Shown: positions 51,825 through 61,282 of the stretch, piece by piece
How the letters are laid out: each line of letters starts with the position of its first letter
How positions within the stretch are numbered: the stretch's first letter is position 1
NCBI GenBank assembly: GCA_003116995.1
Contig: BDSL01000002.1
Coordinates: forward strand, 2,688,001 to 2,752,000
Reading direction: 5' to 3'
DNA: 64,000 nucleotides
Source: Yamagishiella unicocca
Lineage: Eukaryota; Chlorophyta; Chlorophyceae; Chlamydomonadales; Volvocaceae
Made by a program: the position numbers and the translations under genes
The notes under the pieces: model-generated
Database searches by the model: none
The model's input: only the letters and a program-made list of their open reading frames with translations
What the model was told of the DNA's origin: nothing

Positions 51825-52954
51825 ATTACCTTTTCAGCGCGGTTAGATGGCCGCTAGGCATGGAGCACCCATACTGAGTGCGGTGGCGCACCTGACCGGC
51901 GTTTTGTCGCGACATGCTTGCTTGGCCGGGTCTGCGGCAGTTTACGGGCCCCGCATCACTCGAGACGCTCGCTCTTAATAGTCAACACCACGTCCTATTA
52001 CCAAGGGACCAACCCCAGACAATCTCAGCGAGGACAGAGAGGGGAGTAGGCCTATAGGGGACATGCCCGCGTCCTGCGCACGACCCCCTTTACAGGGTCG
52101 TCCCGCATTGTATCAGTTGCTTTCTTATGTATTTCTTGCAGGACCTGCCAAACCGCTAATGGTACCCGACCCGCCCTGAAATGGAGGTGATATTGGGTGC
52201 GCGCCTTGGGTGGCGGCTGAAGGGGCGGCCGCTTATTTTGGTTCAGAGTATGTCGGTGCAAATGGCCGCGCTCATGATACTGGTCGGCTCGCGCGGCCGC
52301 ATATGACCTGTTCATTCCTAGGCGCTGGGTGGGTGGCATAAAAACCGGTTACAAGACACGACGCTGGGGGGGGGGGGCAGCGGTGGCCGCCGAGCTAAGC
52401 TTGTCCCTGTCTGCACCGCAAGGCGCATTCCGGCGGCTGTGGAAAGAGTTGCGTTGGGAAGGGGCGGTGGCGGCTCACGGCTGGTGGGATTCCCCTGCTT
52501 GGCAACCCCCATTTGCGGGGCCGGTGGCCTCTCCGTGTGGTTGTGGTGATTACAACCGCAACTCCCCCCATGCGTGGGCATCAGCGCTGGAAAAAGGCGT
52601 ACTCGAGATTGTGAGAGTGCCCTTCCCGGCGAATGCAAGCTGTGCCAGCTGCTTCTTGTTAGTCGGTACCAGGCGCCGTCGTACATGATGACCATCTCGT
52701 ACAGCCATTTTCGAAATCGTTGTCGTTACTGCTGCCCGCTGCGGGACGGCGCGGTTCGGCAAAAGGGGTTCGAACTTTGGTCCCGTCTGTAGAGCTTCGC
52801 GGCGCTTGGAATCCCAAACAAGGATTACAATAAAAGACCCGGACAAGGGTTGGGGCGGGGTTGGTCATCACTACCCCTTGCTGCGTGCTGTCCATGATCA
52901 GCTGGTGTGTGTAGGCCCGGCGCCCAGTACTAAGTTACTACTACTTCTAAGGGG

Positions 52955-53234
52955 TCTGATTAGGTCCCGGCTGGCCGGTGCTCCTGCGAGAGCTCCTTTT
53001 TTCTCTCCTACTTTCGGTCTGGGTGCTGGCACTTTCCTGGTGGGGATCTTTTTGGGTCTCAGGTGGGGATAATCGGCTCGGCTTATTAAGGTGCTCTGCT
53101 GGCTTCCCTGGCTGATGGGCTCCTTGGGCAGCAGTTGTTGTCATCTCATCGCCCAACGTACCTCGCCTACGTTTGAGTGTCAGGCGATGCGCTTGCTGGC
53201 TCTGCCTTACGGCCCGCTAGCAGTTACTACTACC
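52955..53234 (+). mobile_element. dispersed-element copy, internal part plus partial end
   Basis: The first 175 bases align with 25995-26180. At 53175-53234 the end motif follows (GAGTGTCAGGCGATGCG, then GGCTCTGCCTTACGGCCC) but the last part is scrambled. This copy shows that the internal part and the end motif belong to one element. Confidence 0.7.
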
Positions 53235-53809
53235 AAACGGCGAACGACGCGATCCTGGAGATAAAACTCAAGGAGAATAATAGGGCCACCGGCCCCCGAC
53301 CTCTTCAGGGGCGCAGCCACAAACCGGCGCCCAAGCTACATGGCAGTAACGGCTTCCAGGACCACCACATCGCACAGGATTGCACGGCCAGAGGGCCCTG
53401 TACCAAGCAACCAGTCAGACCTGCACCCCGGTCACCCCTTCACCAGTCTGGACCACAAGTTGGTCAACCACCGCCTGAGTCACTGGACACAACCAGATGC
53501 GTTACACTCGAGGAACACCCCGGGCGCGCGGTCAGCATGGACGCCACCTCCACAACCGCTGGCAGAGCAGGGGGTGCCCCCCAAGAGCCCAGTGGCCGCA
53601 CCAGGGCCCGGCTTGCCTCCACGGGGTCGACACCTCTGAGAGCAGCGCCTCCACCGCTTCCATACAGCCCCTTCAGCGACCGCAAGCCAAGATTGCCTTT
53701 GCTGCTCTCGAGAACGGGGGCACAGAACCCGTTCGACAACAGTAACCCGGCCCTTGAAATTCACTTTGATGGGTCAAAGTTTCCTTATGTAATAACCAGG
53801 CGTGCTTAG
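53177..53809 (+). other. 210-codon open frame between inverted element ends
   Basis: The frame is open from 53177 to a stop at 53807-53809 and lies between a plus-strand element end (53175-53234) and a minus-strand one (53994-54061). Its product would be Pro/Ser/Gly/Arg-rich without a recognised domain. The DNA is GC-rich throughout and other frames are also open, so it may be non-coding element interior. Confidence 0.25.
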
Positions 53810-53993
53810 TGGGGTGGTAGACGACGTGCACCTATCCTTTCCTCGATGAAAACCTAACATTCTTAAAGCCCTGGAATTTTCAATTTCAGCTGCACCTCTA
53901 AGTTTCCGCCCATCAAAAGCCCGCGCAAAGGGGGAACGCAGCCTGTGGTGTTGAGCGGTCCTTGTAACCCTGTCCCAGTAACGATTCATCCCT

Positions 53994-54061
53994 GTTGTTG
54001 TAACGGTTACAGTGGGTTCCGGACCAAAAGGTAGAACCATCGGGCACATCGCCTGACACTG
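53994..54061 (-). repeat. dispersed-element end, minus orientation
   Basis: On the minus strand it reads AGTGTCAGGCGATGTGCCCG, ATGGTTCTACCTTTTGGTCC, GGAACCCACTGTAACCGTTA, CAACAACAG. It is among the best-preserved copies and ends with the same GTTACAACA tail as 30649-30717. Confidence 0.85.
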
Positions 54062-55165
54062 TGGGCTGACGTTATGCCTTTCACCCGCGTGCCTTTTCGG
54101 TGGGGCGGGTTTCCGCATCTGAGCTCCCGTTGACCTTTCATGCCTCTTGCATCTTGTGCCCTTGCAGGATCAGGAATATGTTCGCGATGCCTTGGCGAGG
54201 GTACTCACCCACGGGCCTCTCAGCCCACTAAAGTATTCGACACAATTCAGGTCTGAGGTTTGTTCAGATTGGTCGGTTGCTGACAACGGTACTGCCGCGG
54301 CTGCGCTGAATCTCCCAGCCGTGTGGGCCCTCGGCGACTACAATTGGCTTGGGCACCGCTCGCTCGCTAGTAAACCCACTTGTGCGGGCGCCAGTCGCCA
54401 GGCTGACATTGATGTGCCCCTTTTCCAATCTGCCGCACCCTCTGGCCGCCACCCACCAGATATCGCTTTGCTAGCTGAATATAACGTGATCGTTGTTCTA
54501 TAGCTGACGCGCGATCGTGAGCAGCTCGAGCTGCTACAGTGCCGCCATCGTTGCCGACGCTACAGGTTACCCTGCTGGCGCGCCTAGTCTCCGTATAATG
54601 CAAGCCGTAAGAAGCGTTCACACATGTATTAAATTTTAGGTGCATGGTGTACCGCCCCGGTTAACGGTGCACGGTGCAAGGGACCTGTTCTGTTGCCGAT
54701 ACGCACCTATTGGAAGTGTAATTTGTATGACCGATAACCCAATAGCCGTTAATGAACTTTATTATATTCAAACAATGTACGGTGATTCATTCAGTGTAAA
54801 TGGGTTCATGTATTTTTGATGAAGAAGTGACCGGAAGCTGCCGGGCGAAGGCCGTTGCAAGACGGGCAACTGCCAAACAAACGGGCAGCTGGTGAGCGCC
54901 AGTCACGTCAAGCAAGCTGCCTTACCTGAAGTTATGAAAGGATTTTTTTTATCATAAACAAAGAACAAATGCCATTGTATTCAGCTATTGCAGGGACAAG
55001 CCAGACACTGTCGTACTGTACTAGATTTTTCAAGTCATATAGGTTCAGTTGTTTCAGCATGCCTAATCATCATCGCTTATAGCTATAGGAAGGAACGTTC
55101 AACACTTTGGCTTCATAAATCAGTACCAATATCGCAAAGTTAAGGCGAAGCTACATAGTCGAAGG

Positions 55166-58100
55166 ATGACGATGACGTTCAGGTTGGGGGCGACCGCTTT
55201 ACTTCTTGTAATGGCAACTGCTGGTACGTACAACAAGCCCACGCGCATCTAGATGTTACAATGCTGGCCACCAATGCCGCCGCTGTCTGGTTTCGTCGTG
55301 CATAGTAGCTTCCGCGTCTGACAGCAATCATATTTGAACCAACCGAGTTCAGTTTCATTAATTAGTTCAACGTTGTAGCCTAGAGGCCGCCCCAGCTTCT
55401 CAAGCACTTTAGCTTTCCGCGGTCGTACCCGTCAATAGTGCGCAATCCAATGTTGTTAAGCCGCCCATATGATCAAATTAAGTACCACATTGCAATTTCC
55501 TGCTGCTTTGCGCGAAAGGCTGACTGTGTCGCCTGTGTTGTTTGCAGGGTTTGCGAATGCCCAGAGGAATTACCGTAAGTCTGGTACTTGGGATTGGGTT
55601 GGGATAGACACACAAGGAAAGGTTACATAACGAAGCTGTGAACGTGCGCGAGGCACAGCGCCTAACAACCGTGTTGTCTGTCCTCATACATGTATGTGCA
55701 GGCAGCAAAAATGGTATCCGCCTTGCGGGTAGTTCGGGATCGAAGGGGCGGTTGGAGGTTTCCTCCAAGGACAGCTGGTTCTCCAACCGTGACGGAAAAG
55801 CGGCTTGGAGCGCTGTGTGCGACAGCGCCAAATTCGATGACGAGATGGCGCAGGTGGGTGCGTGCTCCTGTGTGCTCCGCTGCTAGCTGCACATCCGCTC
55901 CGACTGGTTACGACTCGTCGTTGCTTGTCGCACGTTGCGTGGCATACGTACACCTTCGGCGCCTTCTGCCGTGTAGCTAGTAGTGCGAAAAAAGCTGGAT
56001 GGGGAACATATCCGCAGCTTTGACACAGCAAAGAGAGATTGCATATACGCACGCGAACAATGGCGACGCATGCAGCTACTTGCTTTCGTTACCAGTTTGG
56101 TCTGGAACCCACTGCAACAGTTATTACTACAGTCGGTTTGGGGTTTGGTTGGTGTGCACGTACCTACCTGAAATAAAGGCACTTCCTGAACACCGTACGC
56201 AGGTAATGTGCAACTTGCTTGAGTACAAGTACGGCAGGAAGTATTACAACCCAGACGTGTCCTACCTCAAGACCCCAACGTGAGCCGGGCGCGCGGGAGG
56301 GCGTGTGTGGTGTGCCATGGCATGTTTGTCTGGGCTGCAAGGCAGCAGCGATCGATCACGACTGCTGACGTAAACGCCCGCTGGCCCTTGCTGCGCACGC
56401 TGTCCATTCGTCGCCGATAACAATCACAGGGGTGAACGCCTAGTCGGCTCAATTTACTGCTCTCCTAAGTACAATAACCGCCGCTTGCTTCGTGGGGCGC
56501 TCGACACCGCCGCTGTCCATGGTGGCGACGAGCACTCAGACGAACGCGCATCTACTGTCGGCGATGGTGACAGCCTCCATGCGGGTGCTCGGTCCTTGTA
56601 CTCCCCGCTGGCGGGTACAATCAATACGCCGACAAGGTCTCCCTACTCATGCGACATGTTTGCGGGCCCATGCGACTCTAGCGGCCCTCTGGCTGGCATC
56701 GAGTGCTCCCGTAAGTTGCCTGCCTGCATCCTTGGCACTGCCTGAAAGTGCCTATCATGGAGGCGCCTATGCCTACCTTGGTAAAGGGACGATTAGTTCT
56801 GAGGGACAAAGGCGTATAAGCTTTGCCTGTGCTCATGTGCACTTAACCATTGCACCATCCAATGCTATGGTACCGTATGTCCTGCCGATGAACTTGCCAG
56901 CGAAGCAAACGGCGCGTATCTGAATGCATTGCCCGTACGGGCGGGTTGGGCGCCCTCGACCACTATTGTGCCATGCTTTCTCCCTCACAACTTACCATGT
57001 CGTGCCGGGCCTTGTTCCCCGTCACCACAGACGACCCCTTCGCCCAATGGCCGCCATCGCCTCCTGAGCCGCCCAGCCCTCCTCCGGGTAGGCGCACTCT
57101 TTCGCCCCTTCCTGACTTGTTTGCTGGTGCGTAGCCCAACAAGGCGCGCTCTTAATTCGCTCCGTCCATTTCGTCGAAAAAGGCGCACGTTCTGGGGATC
57201 TTGCATCTTGAATGCTGCTAAACGTAGTGCCCTTGCCCGCCCGCCTCCCTCCGTGTGCGCGCGCAGCTCCACCCGCGCCGTCCACCTTCATCCGCATGTT
57301 CGGTGGTCGCACGGACGGCGACACGTATCCCGGCAACGTGGAGCCCAACCTTTGCACTTCGGAGGACTCGGAAGGTCTCTGCGAGATGTTTGGCCGGGTC
57401 GAAGTGCTGGTAAGCTTTTCTTGTGGAATGTCGCGCCCGTCATGTCGCGTGGCAAAATACATTCGGTACAATGATGCATTTGGTAAAACGATGTCTGCTG
57501 GTATGTCCCATGCCGGTTACATAGATTTCGTCGTAGCCAATACCCCGCCTGTGAATTGAGGCTCAGCCGAGCGAGAAATGGGTCCCGAAACGTACGCACA
57601 CTCGTACCAATGCGTGTTGCCATGCATGGAATCCTACTTAAAGAAAGCGTGGAATCCTACTATTGCAGGTTGACGCTCCTGCTGGCCCTACCGGCACCAA
57701 GATCTGGGCCCCTCTGTGTGCACCCCTGGACCGTGATGGCTGGTCCTTCGTTGCTAACATCGTTTGTCAGCAGGTACATAAGTGCATGGAGGGAAACCGC
57801 GTGTGCCTCTGAGAACCAACTTGATGTATAGTTTTCGAGCCGCTGCACCCTTGGCATACCGGTCCGATCGACCTCGCTGCCCTCAATACGCATGCTGTGA
57901 ATCATCTACCGCTATCGTTTACATGGCGCTTTCTTGAGCCTTGTGCCAACTGAATAGAGCATAATGTTGCGCCCATAGTGCCTTCGTTCACAACATTGGG
58001 CCCGCTCGGTTGCCAACCATCCGTGCTTGCAGATCTACGACTGGCCAGTGCCGTTCAATGGAGGAATCGACATGGTCCTACCTGGTGTAGCTAAAGAGGC

Positions 58101-58958
58101 CTTTACTATCCCTGAAGGTGAACCGGGCATCGTAAAGGGTGCCTGCAAAGCGCTTGCATACCCCTTAACCCTTCCTTCAAGGGTTGTGTTGGAAGCCGCC
58201 ATCTTCGCAGCTTATTAGGGATTTCGTTTTAAAGAATTTAGCCTTCTAAAGCCCTACACGGACGCGCTCCGCTGGCTGATAAGGAGGTAGTAGTAACTTG
58301 TTACAGTGCCCCCCAGATCATATGTGCCGCCATCGGGTGCATCAAGGAGGTACTAAACTGTGGCGAGCCACGTTCAGCCGGTGGAGGATGGATTTCTGTC
58401 TTTGACGGACACGTTGCCTGTGAGCATTAGGCTTCATTGGGGCACACGAAGCGAATCGAGTTGGCTGTGATGCCGTGTAGTGATTGCCGATCCCTGATCA
58501 GCTGATAACATAGGCTGCCTGGCCAAACACCGGATCTATGCGCAGGTCCCACAACTGATGCAGGCGATTTCAACCCTGCCGTCTACGATGGCTGGGTTAC
58601 TGTTGAGGGCGATGACATTGATGCAGCGCGGAGGATCCAAGATCTGGACCTCAAGGTGGGAACGGCGCTCGAACACCCCTAGCTTGGAGCGTGCACTGGT
58701 TTGGCGGTATAATATTTGCATGGCCAGGCGGCTAGTTGATCGAGGCGGCCCATCTTCATTGCCCTTAACGCATAATACGTGCATGTGACGCTGCTGATAC
58801 CTTGTACCGCTCCTGTCCTTATACTGCTCCTGCGTTTCGTCTGGTACGGTCACATCGTTTTGCTCCCATCTTGCGCTCAGGTGTCGACTACCCAGTGCGC
58901 AAACAGAGCCATGCTGGCGGTCGTTTGCCAAGCATGGCGAGGGGCTCGGCGGAGTTAA
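55166..58958 (+). CDS. SRCR-array copy 4: secreted two-SRCR-domain protein
   Basis: Eleven exons give 390 residues: 55166-55223, 55548-55574, 55702-55853, 56203-56279, 56430-56710, 57031-57087, 57267-57409, 57669-57773, 58033-58117, 58546-58655 and 58881-58958. Residues 1-24 form a signal peptide (MTMTFRLGATALLLVMATAG). Domain 1 spans about residues 29-198 (NGIRLAGSSGSKGRLEVSSK, AWSAVCDSAKFDDEMAQ, VMCNLLEYKYGRKYY, GPLAGIECSR). The linker, residues 199-217, is DPFAQWPPSPPEPPSPPPG. Domain 2 follows to the end (FIRMFGGRTDGDTYPGNVEP, FGRVEVL, IWAPLCAPLDRD, IYDWPVPFNGG, GWVTVEGDD, MLAVVCQAW). The pattern GRxEV/xWxxVC and a closing AGIEC or AVVC is the SRCR fold signature. Introns contain dispersed-element pieces. 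It is the first gene of the plus-strand arm; promoters should lie in 49803-55165. Confidence 0.9.
56095..56135 (+). repeat. short dispersed-element end in SRCR copy 4 intron
   Basis: It reads TTTGGTCTGGAACCCACTG then CAACAGTTATTACTAC, in the intron after the third exon. Confidence 0.7.
58288..58345 (-). repeat. degenerate dispersed-element end in SRCR copy 4 intron
   Basis: The minus strand reads a weakened consensus (GATGCACCCGATGGCGGC, then GGGGGGCACTGTAACAAG) in the intron between exons 9 and 10. Confidence 0.55.
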
Positions 58959-59768
58959 AAGGGAACTGGCAGGCCGGGCCGTCGTGACGTCATTTGTTAA
59001 AATGGTAAAAGGGGTGAAAGAAAGTGTTTGGAAAGGCAGTTGTTGGCGGGCGGCGCTGCAAAGGGCTTGGGCTGCCTAGCGGCAGTAAGCAGCCTCTTAT
59101 TATTAACTAGCCGCCTGTACAGCGTTAGTTAGAGCTGCCTTGCCTACTTTGCAAGCAATTTAACTGTAGGCGTATTATTGACCCATATTTGTGTTAGGCC
59201 GCGCAAATACCAAATTGATTGTACTACGCAGGAGCTCTGAAATGGGTTGATAAATAAAAGAGCCTGTCGGTCCTGAAGAGGGCCATAGTTTGCATTGCAT
59301 AGGGTACGCCAATCTTATCTGACACACAGAATGCGAGTATTACAGGGGAGCCAGGACGGCTGCAAGCGCGGAAGCGCAACCAGGCGGACACACAGACAAG
59401 TGGCAGTTACCGTTGTGGTTAGGAGTACTTCATTGAAATTGCACATGTAGCTAGCTGACGAAGCTGTCGTGTTTAGCTGATGAAGCTGTCATTTACAGCT
59501 TGCTGGCATAATAAAGATGGATCAGGCAGGCGACTATCACTCAATGTAAATCGTCTTTACCGGTATGCTGTCTTAAGATTGGCGCACCACCAAGGATAGC
59601 ACCAGCATAGATTGCCGTCCTCACAACATGGGGCGATTGCGCGTTTCATGTATGCATCTAGTACTGGACGCAGGAAGAAGAGGAAACAAAAGAGAGGAAA
59701 CATGTTGACCCATTCTGGTGGTTTGCCGTACCTAGGCCGAATTTCTTCTCCTTCATGTGTCTCTCTTT

Positions 59769-59830
59769 CAGTGTCAGGCGGTGCGCACGATTGCTATGTC
59801 TTTTGGACTGGAGCCCACTGTAACAGGTAC
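59769..59830 (+). repeat. dispersed-element end, plus orientation
   Basis: It reads CAGTGTCAGGCGGTGCGCAC, then TCTTTTGGACTGGAGCCCAC, TGTAACAGG. The GTGGTTTGCCGTACCTAGG flank at about 59721 matches the minus-strand flank of the copy at 36611-36672. Confidence 0.8.
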
Positions 59831-60010
59831 TGCTAACTTTATTACTCAGCTCACCCGAGGCAGCCAGGGCTGGGGGACCGCCAGCACACGCGTACGAGCC
59901 GGAGGTAACACCAACGGCAGGCGCAACGGGGCACGCCTGCCGAATCAGCCCTAATCAGCGAGGCAGGGAAAGCCCAACATCGCTTAACAACCCTGCCTAT
60001 GGCTCGACGT

Positions 60011-60058
60011 TTGGGTCTTGAGCCGCTGTAACAATTGCTTGTAACATTTGCTATTACC
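60011..60058 (+). repeat. degenerate dispersed-element end
   Basis: It reads TTGGGTCTTGAGCCGCTG, then TAACAATTGCTTGTAACATT, the same doubled TAAC tail as at 31250-31290. Confidence 0.55.
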
Positions 60059-61282
60059 GCTCGAAACGCAGAAGCGAGTAAACCGCATCACAAGTCCACG
60101 CCCTAGCAATATCAGTGTGCGTGTGCGCTCGCGCAGGCACGTTGCTGCCTGCTTAGTGTTAGTAAAACCGGAGCGCTTCAACGGGCGCGAGTAATACGCG
60201 GAGCCGAACGGAAAGCGTCTGGACCACGGAAAGCGTCTGGACCACTGGGTGTGCGTGCATGTGCTTGCGTGAGTTGCACCCTGGGGTAGCCTGGGCGGCT
60301 GCCTTGGGCCCCGCCGGGTCCTCCTGTGGGGGCAACCCACTTTTTACGTCTTGGTTCCCAGCGGTGGCACGGGCCAGCGCCCTGGCCTGGAGCACCATCG
60401 CAGCCCACCAGTGCACCGCCACTCCTTGCTTCCGCCCTGCGGATTGTTGGCAGCGTTCTTGGGGCAGGCGCAGCGCTAGAGGCTTAAGCGGCCGTCCATG
60501 GGGACGTCTCGTGCTCTGTGCCAAGGTCTCCAATTGGGCGGCTCGGCCGGTACAGCGTGGCTGGGCTCCCTTGTCCGGAACAACTGCCTGTCCGTGGGGC
60601 CGGCGGTGTGGATGATGGTGGCGGAACTGGCGGCAGCTGCCTCAGCTAGTGGGGCTGGTGAGTGTAGGGGTCCGCTCAGTTGGGGGTGCTCTGACGTGGC
60701 TGGGGCGCTGTGGGTTCCGCGCACCCTATTGTTTGAGTGGATGTACTTTGGCAACGCTCGCATGTAAAGAAGTCCGTTCGCTTATTCCCCTTCAGTGGCT
60801 AGTTATAGCTAGTTTCTTGTCTTTGACGCGGGTACCTTGCTGAGAGGCGGCTTTTATGCCTTTTGCGATTCTCTGTACCTACTGTAATTTAATCCATCAT
60901 TCACAGCGGCTTCTGTCTTATAGTATGCGGTTTCGCAGTATCACGCACGGGCACAACGCTACCGCAGCCTGTCGGGCCTGGTCGGGCCAGGTCGGGCGCA
61001 GGCTAATCCGAAACATCAAAGAAACGTTGGAATATGCTTCCAACCCAGACCGGGTTGCAAACGCGTTCTGCATTTGCTTGAATTCCTGGATTTCGAAACG
61101 CGGTTGGAAGGGTTGCAGGAACGTACGGCACCATCGGTTAGAGTTTTTCCAGCATTTAAAACAGCGACGCTTCTATGAAATGATAAGAACGCGCCTTTCT
61201 CTTGGACTTAGTGAGGTAATTTTGATTAGCATCGCTTCCTCACAGCCCAGCGGATCTTGTAACGGTTCCGAGTGTTTGCGCG

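Larger units (their letters stand above)
49803..55165. other. 5.4-kb inversion-centre spacer of the SRCR array
   Basis: This is the divergent spacer between copies 3 and 4. It should contain both promoters, near its two ends. Its interior holds hairpin-forming repeats (50854-50880, 51704-51824) and a block of dispersed-element sequence (52955-54061). No complete gene was recognised; a 118-codon frame at 54147-54503 has no known motif. Confidence 0.5.
58959..61282. other. 2.3-kb spacer between SRCR copies 4 and 5
   Basis: It contains element ends at 59769-59830 and 60011-60058. A GC-rich block at 60250-60770 has open frames on both strands. The plus frame 60856-61542 is long but runs straight through the copy 5 signal exon in another frame, so it is not counted as a gene. 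Confidence 0.45.

Noticed and set aside
52367..52378. G-run as a quadruplex or regulatory site
   Set aside because: It is a single homopolymer run, not four spaced G-tracts, and is likely slippage or assembly noise.
52329..52688. 119-codon frame as the C-terminal end of a reverse transcriptase
   Set aside because: The CxCxDY and Trp-rich pattern is only vaguely like the downstream region of algal LINE proteins, and no catalytic motif (YADD or similar) was found nearby.
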